NCBI GenBank assembly: GCA_002205965.3
Contig: NADL03000471.1
Location: 1,178,001 to 1,242,000, forward strand
Source of the DNA: Kappaphycus alvarezii
Lineage: Eukaryota; Rhodophyta; Florideophyceae; Gigartinales; Solieriaceae
DNA length: 64,000 nt
Reading direction: 5' to 3'
Each line of letters opens with the position of its first letter. The stretch's first letter is position 1. Below are positions 1 through 10,150 of this stretch, one piece after another. The notes below the pieces were generated by a model. The model worked only from the letters and a program-made list of their open reading frames with translations. It was not told where the DNA came from and did no database searches. Both the position numbers and the translations under genes were made by a program.

Positions 1-716
1 AATGCAGATGTACGGCAACGCATACACGGTCTAGCGCTCCGCAAAGGCCCGGGTGCTGCCTTTCTTTACGCACATCCCTCGGCTGACACGGAGGTATCCG
101 CGGTACACTGGAAAATAATGCTTCGCCGCTACTTGGGACTGCCCGTTTATGATGACTCGCTTCCTCGGAACTGCGAGCATTGTAAACGCCATATGGACAG
201 ATTAGGGGACCACGCTGTAGACTTGTGCCCGTCTGGGTTCGGTCGCAAACACCGGCATAACTCACTTCGCAACGTCATCGCTGGCCGTATCGCCCGTTGC
301 CGCCGGCCTGGATTGCCATCTCGAGGTCCCACTCCTCGCGCCCGGCACCGACCTGCGACCTGCTGACATACTGGTTCACCCACCAGCAGCCCTGGCGGCA
401 CTGTGGCCCGCCCGATCGCCTGCGACGTTACGTAGTTCTCCATTCAAGGACGATGTCAGAACAAGAGCTACAAGGGAAGTGGGCGGTGCTGCTGCCATTG
501 CACACCGCAACAAAGTGACGGACCTGGAGATAAATTGTCGCGTCGACTCCCCCCGGCCTCCGATAACCCTACACAGGCCCCGATTTCGAATTTCAACCGC
601 TGGCCTTTGATTCCTTGGGTTCCTCTTCCCCCGAAAACCGTCCGCTTCATACAGGGACTGTTGCCTCGCATTGCTGAAAAATTCCACACGTCAACAGGAG
701 TGAGAGTAACTTTATG
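1..716 (+). mobile_element. LINE-like retrotransposon 3' fragment, sense copy
   Basis: This is the C-terminal and 3' part of a non-LTR retrotransposon. Codons 118-366 give LRRYLGLPVYDD, followed by a zinc-binding-like pattern (CEHC, then GDHAVDLC, then RHNSLR) of the kind found after the reverse transcriptase in LINE-like elements. The same block appears at 13,780-14,345 (LRRHLGLPVYDD), downstream of a recognisable reverse transcriptase, which supports the assignment. Further segments (SEQELQGKW, then the FDSLG-type region near 600) follow in other frames, so the copy is broken. The 5' part and the reverse transcriptase are missing, or lie left of the window. Confidence 0.7.
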
Positions 717-1344
717 GCATCAGTAAGGCGGGTGTCCGCTGCAGGATCCGACTATATTGCTAGCTAAGTGCTAACCGGGTGGTCCACGTCAGCCACGTGC
801 AGCGACATGCGCGACACAATAGATTGTGCACTCGACGACCTGATTGTGCTACTAATGCGCCTAAAAATCCGAGTACGGACAACTCCTGTTGACGTGTTGA
901 ATTTCTCGGCAATGCGAGGGAACAGTCCCTGTATGAAGCGGACGGTTTCGGGGGAAGGGGAACCCAAGGAATCAAAGGCTAGCGGTTGAAATTCGAAATC
1001 GGGGGCCTGTGTAGGGTTATCGGAGGCCGGGGGAGTCGACGCGACAATTTTCTCTCCAGGTCCGTCACTTTGTTGCGGTGTGCTATTGCAGCAGCACGCC
1101 CACTTCCCTTGTAGCTCTTGTTCTGACATCGTCCTTGAATGGAGAAACTACGGTAACGTCGCAGGCGATCGGGCGGGCCACAGTGCGTCAGGGGCTGCTG
1201 GTGGGTGAACCAGTATGTCAGCAGGTCGCAGGTAGGTGCCGACGCGAGGAGTGGGACCCGAGATGGCAATCCAGGCCGGCGGCACGGGCGATACGGCCAG
1301 CGATGACGTTGCGAAGTGAGTCATTGCGGTGTTTGCGACCGAAC
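237..1344. repeat. Large inverted repeat, about 464-bp arms
   Basis: The left arm (237-701) and right arm (882-1344) are reverse complements with scattered mismatches. The outer ends are gttcggtcgcaaacacc and its complement, and the inner ends fall near caacaggagt. The spacer is about 180 bp. The arms are two oppositely oriented copies of the LINE-like 3' region. Confidence 0.75.
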
Positions 1345-1345
1345 G
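764..1345 (-). mobile_element. LINE-like retrotransposon 3' fragment, antisense copy
   Basis: This second copy of the same element end lies on the minus strand, head-to-head with the copy at 1-716. The minus ORF 1129-764 starts SEQELQGKW, continues through FDSLGSPSPETVRFIQ and LFPRIAEKF, and ends with VADVDHPVST before a stop. It keeps the final roughly 40 codons that the plus copy lacks, so it probably shows the true C-terminus. It overlaps the inverted-repeat arm at 882-1344. Confidence 0.65.
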
Positions 1346-1540
1346 ATTGAAAGGTTTGAAACATCCATTGAAATCAGTTGAATTGCTCCACTGCGCGCTT
1401 TGAATATAAATCGAGTCTCTAGAGAGTTGCCATGTCCAAAACAAACGCACAACCTCAGGAGCAACAGTGTAGGGTGAATCAAACACGCTGTTCAATTGGT
1501 CTAAATCGACCTCTGCTCACCAGGGCCGCTTTCCTCACGT

Positions 1541-1600
1541 CGAGAATTCGTTTAGATGCGTTACGTTTGACACGGCGAGAATTCGTTTGGAGATCCGTTA
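1541..1600 (+). repeat. Short direct repeat around cgagaattcgttt
   Basis: Two copies of a 23-25 bp unit beginning cgagaattcgttt and ending cgtta lie at 1541-1563 and 1576-1600. Nothing else is recognisable between the LINE fragment and the ORF at 1643. Confidence 0.5.
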
Positions 1601-1642
1601 AGTAGCACCGAAACTGAACTTTTTTCAATCTTCGTATCACAT

Positions 1643-1999
1643 GTGAGTCATACAGCCTTAACGTCAGCCCAACGGGTCATCATGCATTACCCCCCGTACA
1701 GATACACCCATCGTCCAGCTCCACTCCCAAACAGCACAAAAGTCTATCCCACCAGAAGCGAACCCAACGGTGCACCATCTCGTTACCCGCCGGTACCCGT
1801 CTCCCCACTCGCCAACGTTCGGTCCCCCGACAACTCGTCAAACCCGCAGTTGCAAAACGCCCACACACCACTGTCATCGCCGCTCCAAAGCGGCACACAC
1901 GTCGATGGACATCCACAAAACCCTGGTAAACGCCCGTTAAAAAAACCGCCACATTTTAAAATCTCAGTCGCAAACGTCTTTCATGTGAAATGCGGATAG
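1643..1999 (+). CDS. Unrecognised 118-codon ORF, doubtful
   Basis: The ORF opens with ATG, is rich in proline, serine and histidine, and matches no family I know. It sits in a C-rich stretch where stop codons are depleted by composition alone, and no intron or start context supports it. It could be a real small gene or an open frame by chance. Confidence 0.15.
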   Translation: MSHTALTSAQRVIMHYPPYRYTHRPAPLPNSTKVYPTRSEPNGAPSRYPPVPVSPLANVRSPDNSSNPQLQNAHTPLSSPLQSGTHVDGHPQNPGKRPLKKPPHFKISVANVFHVKCG

Positions 2000-4848
2000 T
2001 ATGACCCCAAATGCGCCACTGCAACATGGCACACGCATTGGACAACAGCACGTCGACGTCAAAAGAAATGCACTTGTGGTTTCCGGAGCCTCACGTCGGT
2101 GCCTAAGCGGGCGGCACCGTGTAATGATCGGGGCGGGGGATGAAAGCGGGTTGATATTTTTTGCGAGGGGGTGCATTACACGCAGTGTGCACGCGGCGGT
2201 GAGACGGTGGAGTACAGCAGGTGTGGTTTTTTTCTTAAGGGGGGGAGGGTGAAACAGCGAATGGGAGGTGTGGGGTGCGTTTGAGGTGGTGGTGGCGGAT
2301 GTGACCATGCGTTTTGACGGCCGGCGGGTGGGGGCGGAGGTGGTTGTGGGATGGGGGTCTCGGAGAGCGAGGGATGGGGTGGGAGCGTGCCGGGCTTTGG
2401 AAAAGGGTTTGTCGGGGGGTGTGATGGGGGCAGGGAGATTGGAATTTTGGGGTGTGTGGATCACTGTGGTGTGTGGGCGACTGGTGCCCAGTGTTGTGGC
2501 ATGGTATTACAGTAGAGTACAGTAGCGAACTGTTACTGTTCGTTTCTTTTTTGTATGGTGGAAGTATACAGTACAGTAGGGAAGTGGTTTGGTTGGTCAA
2601 GAGGTGGAGACTAACGCAAGCAGGCTGCGGTTTGATTCGGTGGGATTGTGTGCAAGTGGCGTGCAAGGCGGGCAATAGCCGAGCGCCAAGTGCGGTGGCG
2701 CAAGTGGGGGGACGTTTGCGCAGATGGTGTGTATTTTATTACAACAAAACAGCGAGTGTTGGCAAGCTGTCCTGTGTACACTGGTGACTTGTGGTCACAG
2801 TCACAGAATAGGTGGGTTGTGTATTGCAGGTCCGATAGGGATTCTCTCTACACATGCATGTAACTAGGGCGGGATATGATTGGCGCGTCCGAGCGTTCAT
2901 TTCAGTTGTTTTGAATGCAGCGCGGCACCGTGCGGCTTTTTCCACGGCGTGTGAGTAGGGGCGCGAGATTTTTGCATGCAAAGACAAACCTGATGGTCTT
3001 GTGGCGGGTCGACTGTCGGCTGTACAGTAGTGTGAACTTTGGGTCCGCTTGTGGGCCGACATGGGCCCGAGCCTGTGCAGCGTGCGGGAGTGCGGAGATG
3101 TGGCTGACGCTGTATGGTGGAAGGTAAAGGAATGTGGTTCTTGAGAGGACTTGTGTAGCTTTTGCTGGAATATGAGGGAAGAAGAATGAGAATATTGCAG
3201 TACGAGGGGTTTTTGGCTGTTTCCTCGCAACGGACATTGCGGGCCTGAGTAGGGCGGCCAACGATGGGTCTCCGCGTGTCCGCGTGTTGGTGGGCAGGTG
3301 GGTGAGAGCTGTTGACACCCGGTGGGTGCCTCACCCGTGAGTGAGGTGAGCAATTTGTAACCTGGGATGGTTTTGCTTTTCCTAGCTAGCAAGCTCCCAA
3401 TTGCTTTTTGAAATTGAAGAGGCAATGGATCTGAGGGGTGCTGCCTGTCAGTGACGGATGAACAGGGGTGGTAGAGACCCGGGATGGTAGTTTCCCCGAG
3501 TGATTGTGGTGGTATGCTGAGGTGGGCGATTAGAATGAGCGGAAGGAACAAGTCAGGTAAGGCAGAGGTGCGTGGAAGGCAATGCCTTGAGTGGTTTTGC
3601 CCTGTTCTACTGTAGACTGCAGATTAAAATATGGTTCAGGCGTGAAGGAATAGAGTCTGATTTGCTGTTTGCATTGGTTCTTTCCGCTATTCTCCTTTAC
3701 TTGACCCGATCTTCCGTAGACTGAACATGCAATTGAAACACGGGTTAGAATGCGCCAGCGGTAATGTCAAAAGTACCGAAAGGAACAGTTGCAGTAAATT
3801 AGAGAATAACTGCGGTTCCGACATGGCATGCTTGCGAGACACGCGGTTAAAAGTTTAATATTATTTCGCAGGCGGCGGTTACAAATCATTCTGTTTGTTT
3901 GGATGTTGCCAGTTGTGCGGTACAATACAATATACTAGGGTACCCTCAAGGCCTGGAGGGAAAAATTTCTCGGATGGGTACAATGGGCTCGTGCAGCTAT
4001 TTCAAACTTTCCACTTTGCCTGCAGTACAGTAAACACTTTGCCATGCAGCATATAGAACAGCACAGGCAGTAATGCCACAATACACTATAGTGCACTACC
4101 ATGCAGTACAGTCCCCTTTGTTTCCCGGTAGGGTGACCGACTTTGGGAACCGAGTGCACTGTAGAGTGATGAGAAAGCAAACCAGCGCATCAAGGAAAAG
4201 AGTTGATGCAACAAACACACCACACTCTGGCCAGCGCAGAGAATTGGGCGAAAATAATTACATTTGAAACCAGCCTCTCTCCGTGCTGCGACGGCAAAAA
4301 GGCGCGGCAGAAATAAAACCCCGATCGGGGCGAAAATGCAGTTTTGTTTTTTTTGAGTTTCCAGAGTTTCCATGGTTTTCATACCAACCCATCCAAAAAA
4401 CGGTAAAAAACGGAAAAAAAATAAAGGATTACCCTCGTCGACCAACCCGCCGTGTGCAGGCTGTCCATGTCCAACCCCTCTGGTTTCGCCAAGTACGTTG
4501 CCCCTCTAGTTTGCCTCAAAACCGCTACTTAAAAACCGCCAAACACCAACCAACCTTCTCTCAATGTTACTCGCCCACCCTACCACCAACCCGAAAACAC
4601 TTCAACCCATCCCTCCAACCACCGCAACCCCCATCTTTTTATTTTTCCTTTTCCTCAAACCCACCCACTTCTCCCCCACCTCCACCCCTATCTCCCTTCT
4701 CAATACTCTCTCATATCCCCACACCATCCACCAACCCTCTCCACCAACCCACCAACCCCCCCCTCCCCTCACCCGCCCGCCCCCTTTTGCACATCTCTCC
4801 CACCTACCCCCCACAGAAAAAATCCACACACCCCTAACCAACAATATC
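2000..4848. other. Intergenic, strongly strand-skewed DNA
   Basis: From 2000 to about 3550 the plus strand is G-rich. From about 4440 onward it is almost free of G for long runs and C-rich. Several TACAGTA-type words occur (2507-2524, 2565-2579, 3024-3030, 4024-4030, 4106-4110). The C-rich block probably serves as promoter and 5' leader of the NF-YA gene. I see no other certain gene. Confidence 0.5.
2739..3551 (-). CDS. Unrecognised 270-codon ORF in skewed DNA, doubtful
   Basis: This is the longest open frame in the G-rich plus-strand block, read on the minus strand. It is rich in Ser, Thr, Pro and His, with no motif I recognise. Two other minus-strand frames in the same stretch are also open for about 140 codons. 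That is expected when strand skew removes stops, so the length is weak evidence. Confidence 0.15.
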   Translation of the reverse strand: MFLPLILIAHLSIPPQSLGETTIPGLYHPCSSVTDRQHPSDPLPLQFQKAIGSLLARKSKTIPGYKLLTSLTGEAPTGCQQLSPTCPPTRGHAETHRWPPYSGPQCPLRGNSQKPLVLQYSHSSSLIFQQKLHKSSQEPHSFTFHHTASATSPHSRTLHRLGPMSAHKRTQSSHYCTADSRPATRPSGLSLHAKISRPYSHAVEKAARCRAAFKTTEMNARTRQSYPALVTCMCRENPYRTCNTQPTYSVTVTTSHQCTQDSLPTLAVLL

Positions 4849-5819
4849 ATGACAACCGAGAGTACCCCCATGTACACCCAATCTCTCCTGACCCCTCTCC
4901 CACCGCCCCCACCACCTCCCACCCGCCCCAACCCACTCCCAACCCCCCCAAAACCCCCCTCCCCAATCAACCTCCTCATCCGTCGTAGCAGCCGCAGCAG
5001 CTGCCGCCGCCACAGCTGCCGCCGTCGAAGCAGCCCATGCCGCCACAATCAACCCCATGTCGCCCTCACCACAGACCAAAAGCAGTACCCAACCTCAACC
5101 TCCGTCTCTGCCCCTGCCCCTCAACCTCCCACTCCCGCCGCTGCAGCTGCCGCAGCCGCTGCCGCCGCAGCCGCCGCTTCCTCCGCTCAACCGCCCCCAA
5201 ATCCCGCCGCTGCAGCCGCCGTCGCAGCACAGATGCCCCCGATGACAGCAGCTGCGTTTCGCAGTATCCGGGTGTCGTCTTTGCGGCACCTGATCCTACG
5301 TTATTGAGGATCAGCCCACCTATGTCAATCCAAAGCAGTATGCCCGGATTTTGAAGCGCCGCGAGTCGAGGAAGAAGCAAACTGGAACAGATGTCACCAG
5401 CTACACCCCGGAAGCGCAGTTACATGCATGAAAGTCGTCACAAGCATGCAATGCAGAGACGTCGTGGCCCTGGCGGACGCTTTCTCTCCAAAGAAGAGAG
5501 GGAGGAGATTAATCGCAACCAAATGAAGGAGACTCCGGCTGTGGGGCAGTGGTGTTTGTGTGGTGTTCATGTCATTCCGCTCGTTTGGAGATCAATTCGT
5601 CTCTGTCATTTCTCTTTTGGTCGTTTACTTGCTCCTGTTTTGCATTGGTGTTATCGTCCACTTCTACTCATGTCGCAAGCACTCATCCTCTATCCCCAGC
5701 GCTTGGGACGGACACATGCCGCTCAATCTTCCGTTTTCGTCAACTGCACGGATCTTTTCCTAACCAGTAGATCCCATTCTCTTCCTCTGGTCTCCCTCAT
5801 TAGGTCATGCAATCTCTAG
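4849..5819 (+). CDS. NF-YA: NF-YA / HAP2-type CCAAT-binding transcription factor subunit, frame-broken
   Basis: NF-YA joins the NF-YB/NF-YC histone-fold dimer and gives it sequence specificity for CCAAT boxes in the nucleus. The A1 subunit-association helix is visible at 5306-5389 (DQPTYVNPKQYARILKRRES). The A2 DNA-binding segment is at 5403-5492 (SYMHESRHKHAMQRRRGPGG followed by RFLSKEE). Both match the family closely. The N-terminal half is Pro-, Gln- and Ala-rich with long Ala runs, like other NF-YA activation regions. Successive parts fall in different frames: MTTESTPMY in frame 1, the first Ala tract in frame 2, A1 in frame 2, A2 in frame 0. Single-base shifts are therefore needed, including one near 5306 and one near 5390. 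No intron explains them. The ATG at 4849 is the best start. The 3' end is uncertain: the A2 frame stays open to 5819, but conservation ends near 5540. Confidence 0.85.
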
Positions 5820-6604
5820 GCAACTGATTACGCGGGGGGATGTACACATGCATCCCTTTGATATGGCTCATCCATTCTCTATGCCAGCTCTCGCTGCCAC
5901 TTTTTGTGTAGCCCGCTCGCTCGGGCAGCGAGCCATCCCTCGTGTACATTCCCCCAACTTGCTGGTGGGCCTAGATGTCGTTTCACACAAGCTCTTACCA
6001 ACGCAGCCAATGCTGCCACGCTGCTGAAAGCTAGCATGGAACCTTCTCATTGATGATGTTCTGCGAATTCAGAAACTGCCCTAGTCTTTCTTCGCGGACA
6101 CAGGCGGCACTTTTGCTTGTGACTGATGCAGGCTGCATCGCACCATGAACGGGTGTGGATTAGAAGATTGATAGTTGAATGTATGTGTGGCGGCAGTGTG
6201 TGGCAGTGTTCGTCAGGCATGGTTTGTGCAGATCTGTTTCGTGCGGGATGATGTTCGATGGGCTGAAAGGCACAAGGAAGTGTAGTGTTAGAGAGGGGAC
6301 GTGTATAGGTTTGCTGCCCCACAAAGAAATAAGTCGATGTCTCGTCGGCCAAGTAGTTTGCGTGTGATGTTGTCGCACATTGGATGTAAAATCGCCTAGG
6401 TTATAGTGGAGACACTATTCCACTGCGTTTGTGTCAGGCCCCTGTTTGAACGTGGTAGAGGACAGCCTTCAGAGTTATCCCAAACTCTGATCTTGACAAG
6501 CCATTTCTTGCTGAATCCAGCAGATTAGTGAATGAGGGTGATGGTGCCAAACTGAGAAGCATGATAAGCAAACCAAAAATTCATCCAACGATTGTAATTT
6601 TCCT
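5820..6604. other. Intergenic between convergent genes
   Basis: This gap lies between the NF-YA 3' end and the cap methyltransferase 3' end. It presumably holds both 3' UTRs. Short open frames on both strands have no recognisable content. Confidence 0.4.
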
Positions 6605-7548
6605 CTACGATTGGGACGACACTTCGCGCGTAACTTCGGACGGTGGGAGGCCTGCATTAGGAGTGCCCTTCTTGCGGAATGCAAAGGCGGTGTAGAGGTA
6701 ATGGCATCCCATTCCTCTGGTGACATAGTGCCCTGTCGTTAACGACCTTCATGTCGAAGAACAAATCTCGAAATTCAGAGTACTCTTCAGCAGTGAAGCG
6801 TCGAAAAAAGTCATGAAAGTTACATTGCATCAACAACTCTAGTCCATACTCTGCTGCCATAGCCTCAAAAGTGGGAAAGTGGACGAGAAACTCTGGACAG
6901 TCCTCGACGTTCTGGTCCAGAGTGAAAAAGTAGCGAAAGCCGAACGGTTTCTCTCCCTTAAACCGCTTGTCGTAAAACTTTTCATCCAAAGAGACCTTGT
7001 AAACATTCGACGAGACGGTAGTGTCGGTAACAGCACGCAACTTGCGCACAAGGACATTGGCATCCACGGTGGTGCCGATGAAAAGCCGCCGGGCCTAAGA
7101 CGATCTGTGACATTGCGCAACAATTGGCGAACACGTTGTTCCGACTCAAACGCATAATGGATTGCAAATTGACAACTGACGACATCGAAATAAACGTCGG
7201 ACGGAAAACATCGGCGAGCGAAACGCCAAAGCAATCGGCAACGTACAACGGGACGAAACGAGGCGGCGCGCATGGCGTTGTAGCGCTCGCGGGCCGTGTT
7301 AACCGAGACTCGAGCGACGTCGCAGGCGTGGTAGGTGGTGATGGAGGAGGCGGCCCATTTCTGAAGGTCGCCACCTTTGCCGCAGCAAAGGTCGAGGACG
7401 GATAACCGGGACGGGTGTGAAGGTTGATGAGGACTGATTTTAACCAGTTGTTGAATTGGCGGAGATGGTAGATGGGGGAGGCCTTTCTTGTTTGGCGGCC
7501 CTCGTTTTTACGTTCGTTGTAGTGGGCGGCGACGACTTCGTTATCCAT
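6605..7548 (-). CDS. mRNA cap guanine-N7 methyltransferase, frame-broken
   Basis: The enzyme (RNMT/Abd1 family) transfers a methyl group from S-adenosylmethionine to N7 of the cap guanine of nascent nuclear mRNA. Reading from 7548 downward: VVAAHYNERKNEG and FNNWLKSVLI; SAM motif I DLCCGKGGDLQKW (about 7400); FDVVSCQFAIHYAFES (about 7175); RLRPGG followed by FIGTTVDANV; then PEFLVHFPTFEAMAAEYGLE; and a C-terminus MSPEEWDAIT, LYTAFAFRKKG with a stop at 6607-6605. About 314 codons is near the minimal length of the catalytic domain; yeast Abd1 is longer at its N-terminus. Motif I has Cys where many relatives have Gly. About five single-base shifts separate conserved blocks, with no nonsense substitutions inside them, so sequence error is more likely than decay. 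The ATG at 7548 is followed at once by conserved sequence. Confidence 0.9.
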
Positions 7549-8311
7549 GGTTGGAAAAGGGGGGCGGCGGGTACGCGAGGGGATAGCGGAGACACGGTGG
7601 ATAATTTATGATGATGTGTGGGGATAAAAAAAGGCGGTGACGAGGAGCGGACAGCGGGGAGGGGAGGCGTGGTTGGAGAGGTGTGGCAAGGGAAGAGAGC
7701 GAAGGCGATTGGTGAAATGGAGTTAGTACAGCGAGGGTGTGGAGGAGCGGGCGAAGGAAAGGTGGGGATTGGCGATGATGCGGTGCTGCTCGACTGTTGG
7801 ACGTAATGGGACGGGTCGAAATGGGATTGGTGAAAGGCGGTAACAGAAATGGCTTGCAGAGGAGGGCGGATCCGGACGGACCGTAGGCCAATGGAGAGGA
7901 AGAGATTCGCGCAGGATCATGAGCTGGCGGCCAAGCATGTGCAGCACTTGGACAAACTTAGTTTTTATAAAGCCGTTATGGCCTGATCGTAAACTTCTTG
8001 AAATTAACTGCCAACTACAAGTCCCTGCTAATGGGATGAGCGCATACTACAAGCTTTTGCTTCAAGCTGGTTGTTGGGATGTGGGTTGTAGGTTGTACTT
8101 TTCCTGTGAAATTGCGCTACAATCGAAAAGCTTGAGTTTCTTGGACGGCTCAAGCGAAACCCTGCCTTCAAACGCAAGCACCATGTTTTGCCAACTCAAC
8201 CGCAACCCCTGGGCAATTAAAGCTATATTTGTACACACACAGCTTCATAACACCGCAACACGACATTCAAAGCACACACAAGCGCAATAAACTAAAATCT
8301 AGAGCTAATGT
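7549..8311. promoter_or_regulatory. Divergent intergenic region
   Basis: This segment separates the start of the cap methyltransferase (leftward) from the start of the oxygenase gene (rightward), so it should carry both promoters. It is G-rich next to the methyltransferase and AT-richer near 8000-8300. I see no clear TATA box or other named element. Confidence 0.4.
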
Positions 8312-9317
8312 ATGCCCGCTCGATCAAACCCGTCCCGCTGCACCGTTGCAGCCCGTGAATCCATCGACACCTTTCCCCCCACCCCCCCAGCACCCCACAA
8401 CTATAAATGCCTCCCGTCGCAAATCCAAAGGCGCAAACCCCGAACACCTCCTCCACCCCCTTCCATCCCCGCGTTCCATCTCCATCCCCCTCCACCCTCT
8501 CTTCCCCACCCCTCGCCCGCCGTCCAAACGCCGCACCCCCCCGACACACTCACCGTCACTCCGCACCACGCCAACCTAATTTGGACCGTCCCCAACTTTC
8601 TCACCCCTTCCGAATGTCGTTCCTGGATTTCCCACGCTCATTCCCTCGGTCTCACCCCCATCAACCATCCCGCCACTCCGCAAATCGCCTTCCGTCACAA
8701 CCTCCGTGCCCAAATCTGGAGCACTGAGATTGCCGCCCGTATCTGGCAGCGCTTGCAACCCGTCTTGCCGCCCGACATGGCCCCGGGACAGCCACACTCA
8801 TGTTATCATAACATTCGTCTTTACTGCTATCAGCGTGGTCACAGTTTCGGCAAGCATGTCGATGAATCTGTCGATGTCGATGGAGGCGCTACGGGTGTCA
8901 CGGTTTTGGTGTACTTGAACGATATGGACGATGGCGCGGAGGCGAGACTGTGTTTTACCGAGGCAGCAGGGATGAACACGTCGTGCTGGCCTTTCAGCCC
9001 ATGGAAGGTGCCGCTTTGTTGCACGGGTAAGCGTCTAAAGGTTCCTGAATGACTGCGGCAGGCCATGTTGAATATTTCACCGTCGCGGGTTTTTTCGCGG
9101 ACACTAACTATACTCACCGTGACTTTTGCTGTGGTTTCGTTGCGATATATTTACCGTGATTGTCAACATTCTTTTCGCTGGATGTCCTACGGGTGTGGGA
9201 TTCACGTGGTGGTTTTGGGAGAGGGGTAGACATGGAGACAGGTGCTTGACTCACGAGGCGCGGGAGGTGACGCGTGGGGCAAAGTATGTGCTTCGTACGG
9301 ATATCGTGTACGCGTAG
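8312..9317 (+). CDS. Prolyl-4-hydroxylase-like 2OG-Fe(II) oxygenase, two exons
   Basis: This is a member of the 2-oxoglutarate/Fe(II) dioxygenase family near the prolyl-4-hydroxylase alpha domain. It hydroxylates a side chain using O2 and 2-oxoglutarate; the substrate is unknown. After a Pro-rich N-terminus come NFLTPSECRSWISHA, RHNLRAQIWS and NIRLYCYQRGHSFGKHVDES, which holds the HxD iron ligands. Then VTVLVYLNDMDDG, and after a single-base shift near 8940, ETVFYRGSRDEHVVLAFQP. Exon 1 ends LLHG at 9026. Exon 2 (9230-9317) gives DRCLTHEAREVTRGAKYVLR, with the third iron ligand His and the basic residue for 2-oxoglutarate, then stop. The intron restores the catalytic core exactly. The start is uncertain because the N-terminal part is low complexity. 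Confidence 0.85.
9027..9229 (+). other. Spliceosomal intron, 203 bp
   Basis: The donor GTAAGCG follows LLHG and the acceptor GGGGTAG precedes the exon reading HGDRCLTHEA. Splicing joins the two exons in phase 2 and links the conserved GAALLHG and CLTHEAREVTRG motifs. Inside it all frames are short. Confidence 0.8.
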
Positions 9318-9515
9318 TCAACAAGACCCCAGCTTGGACACCGCTTCCTTGCACATGCGTTGAACTCATGTCCCAAGAGACTTTGTGACAAGATGCGCCG
9401 ATTCCCTGTGTTATGCAAGTACGTCCAGGTCAGGAGAACGGTACGGTGGACAAAAATGCTTCGTGAGAAATGTTTGTTGATCAGGCGTGGTACGTTGAGA
9501 TGAGGAGTTATGAAG

Positions 9516-10150
9516 CTAGTGAAACAGTTTCCAGACGCTGACGAGAATCTTCAAGCCAGTCTTGATCTGACCGGCAAGCAGAAGCATGATGGTCAGCCCC
9601 ATGATGGTATGCGGTAGTCTAGCGGCGGGGAAATCCTTGAACCAAGGGACTAGGGCCACATTGAAGGAGCCGGCGAGAATGATCCCCAAACCTGCATAAA
9701 GATGTGGCCCTGGGAAGAGGCGTCCCGAGCGGCTGTAGGTGTTTGCCATACCAAGGAAGCATAAAGACAGTGAGGAAAAAGGTGGCGGCGGCAAGTTTGT
9801 GATGGGCCTTGTCATCAGAAATGACATTGGACAAGAGACCTGTGAGTTCGGAGGTGGAGGGAGGGTTGAGCCTTTTGCGACGGGCTTGAATGCCCAAAAT
9901 GAGGGATGCGAACCAGCATGGCATGAGAACGAGCATGATGATGGGGTGGATGAGGGAGCCTGGCAAGGTGGCGAGCCCGGGGAAAAGGGACGGCATTTGT
10001 ATACGGCCAGCCTTACGGGTGTGACTCGGGGCTTTGAAGGTTGGACGTTGCGGATTGAGGGTCGGGATGGGATTGGGAATGAGATTGGCTGTAAGCGAAA
10101 GAACCGTGATTTGGGGGAGGAAAATGTGAACGGCCGCTGGCTGAGACTAT
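9516..10150 (-). CDS. DUF4079 family membrane protein, probably plastid-targeted
   Basis: DUF4079 proteins are small membrane proteins of cyanobacteria and plastids, distantly like cytochrome b561. Their biochemical role is not established. Four hydrophobic helices are readable: LIHPIIMLVLMPCWFASLIL (about 9960-9900), HHKLAAATFFLTVFM then FLGMANTYSRSG (about 9800-9730), GPHLYAGLGIILAGSFNVAL (about 9710-9650) and LPHTIMGLTIMLLLAGQIKT (about 9610-9550). A His recurs near each helix start (IHP, HHK, GPHL, LPHT), fitting a haem-binding type fold. The N-terminus before QMPSLFPGLATLP is Ser/Pro/Arg-rich and acid-poor, compatible with a transit peptide. One single-base shift sits near 9755 and probably another near 10,010. 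The start is not fixed; an ATG near 10,150 or upstream is possible. Confidence 0.8.

Noticed and set aside
2235-2675. Long minus ORFs in the G-rich block
   Set aside because: Pro/Ser/His-rich in every frame; open because strand skew removes stops.
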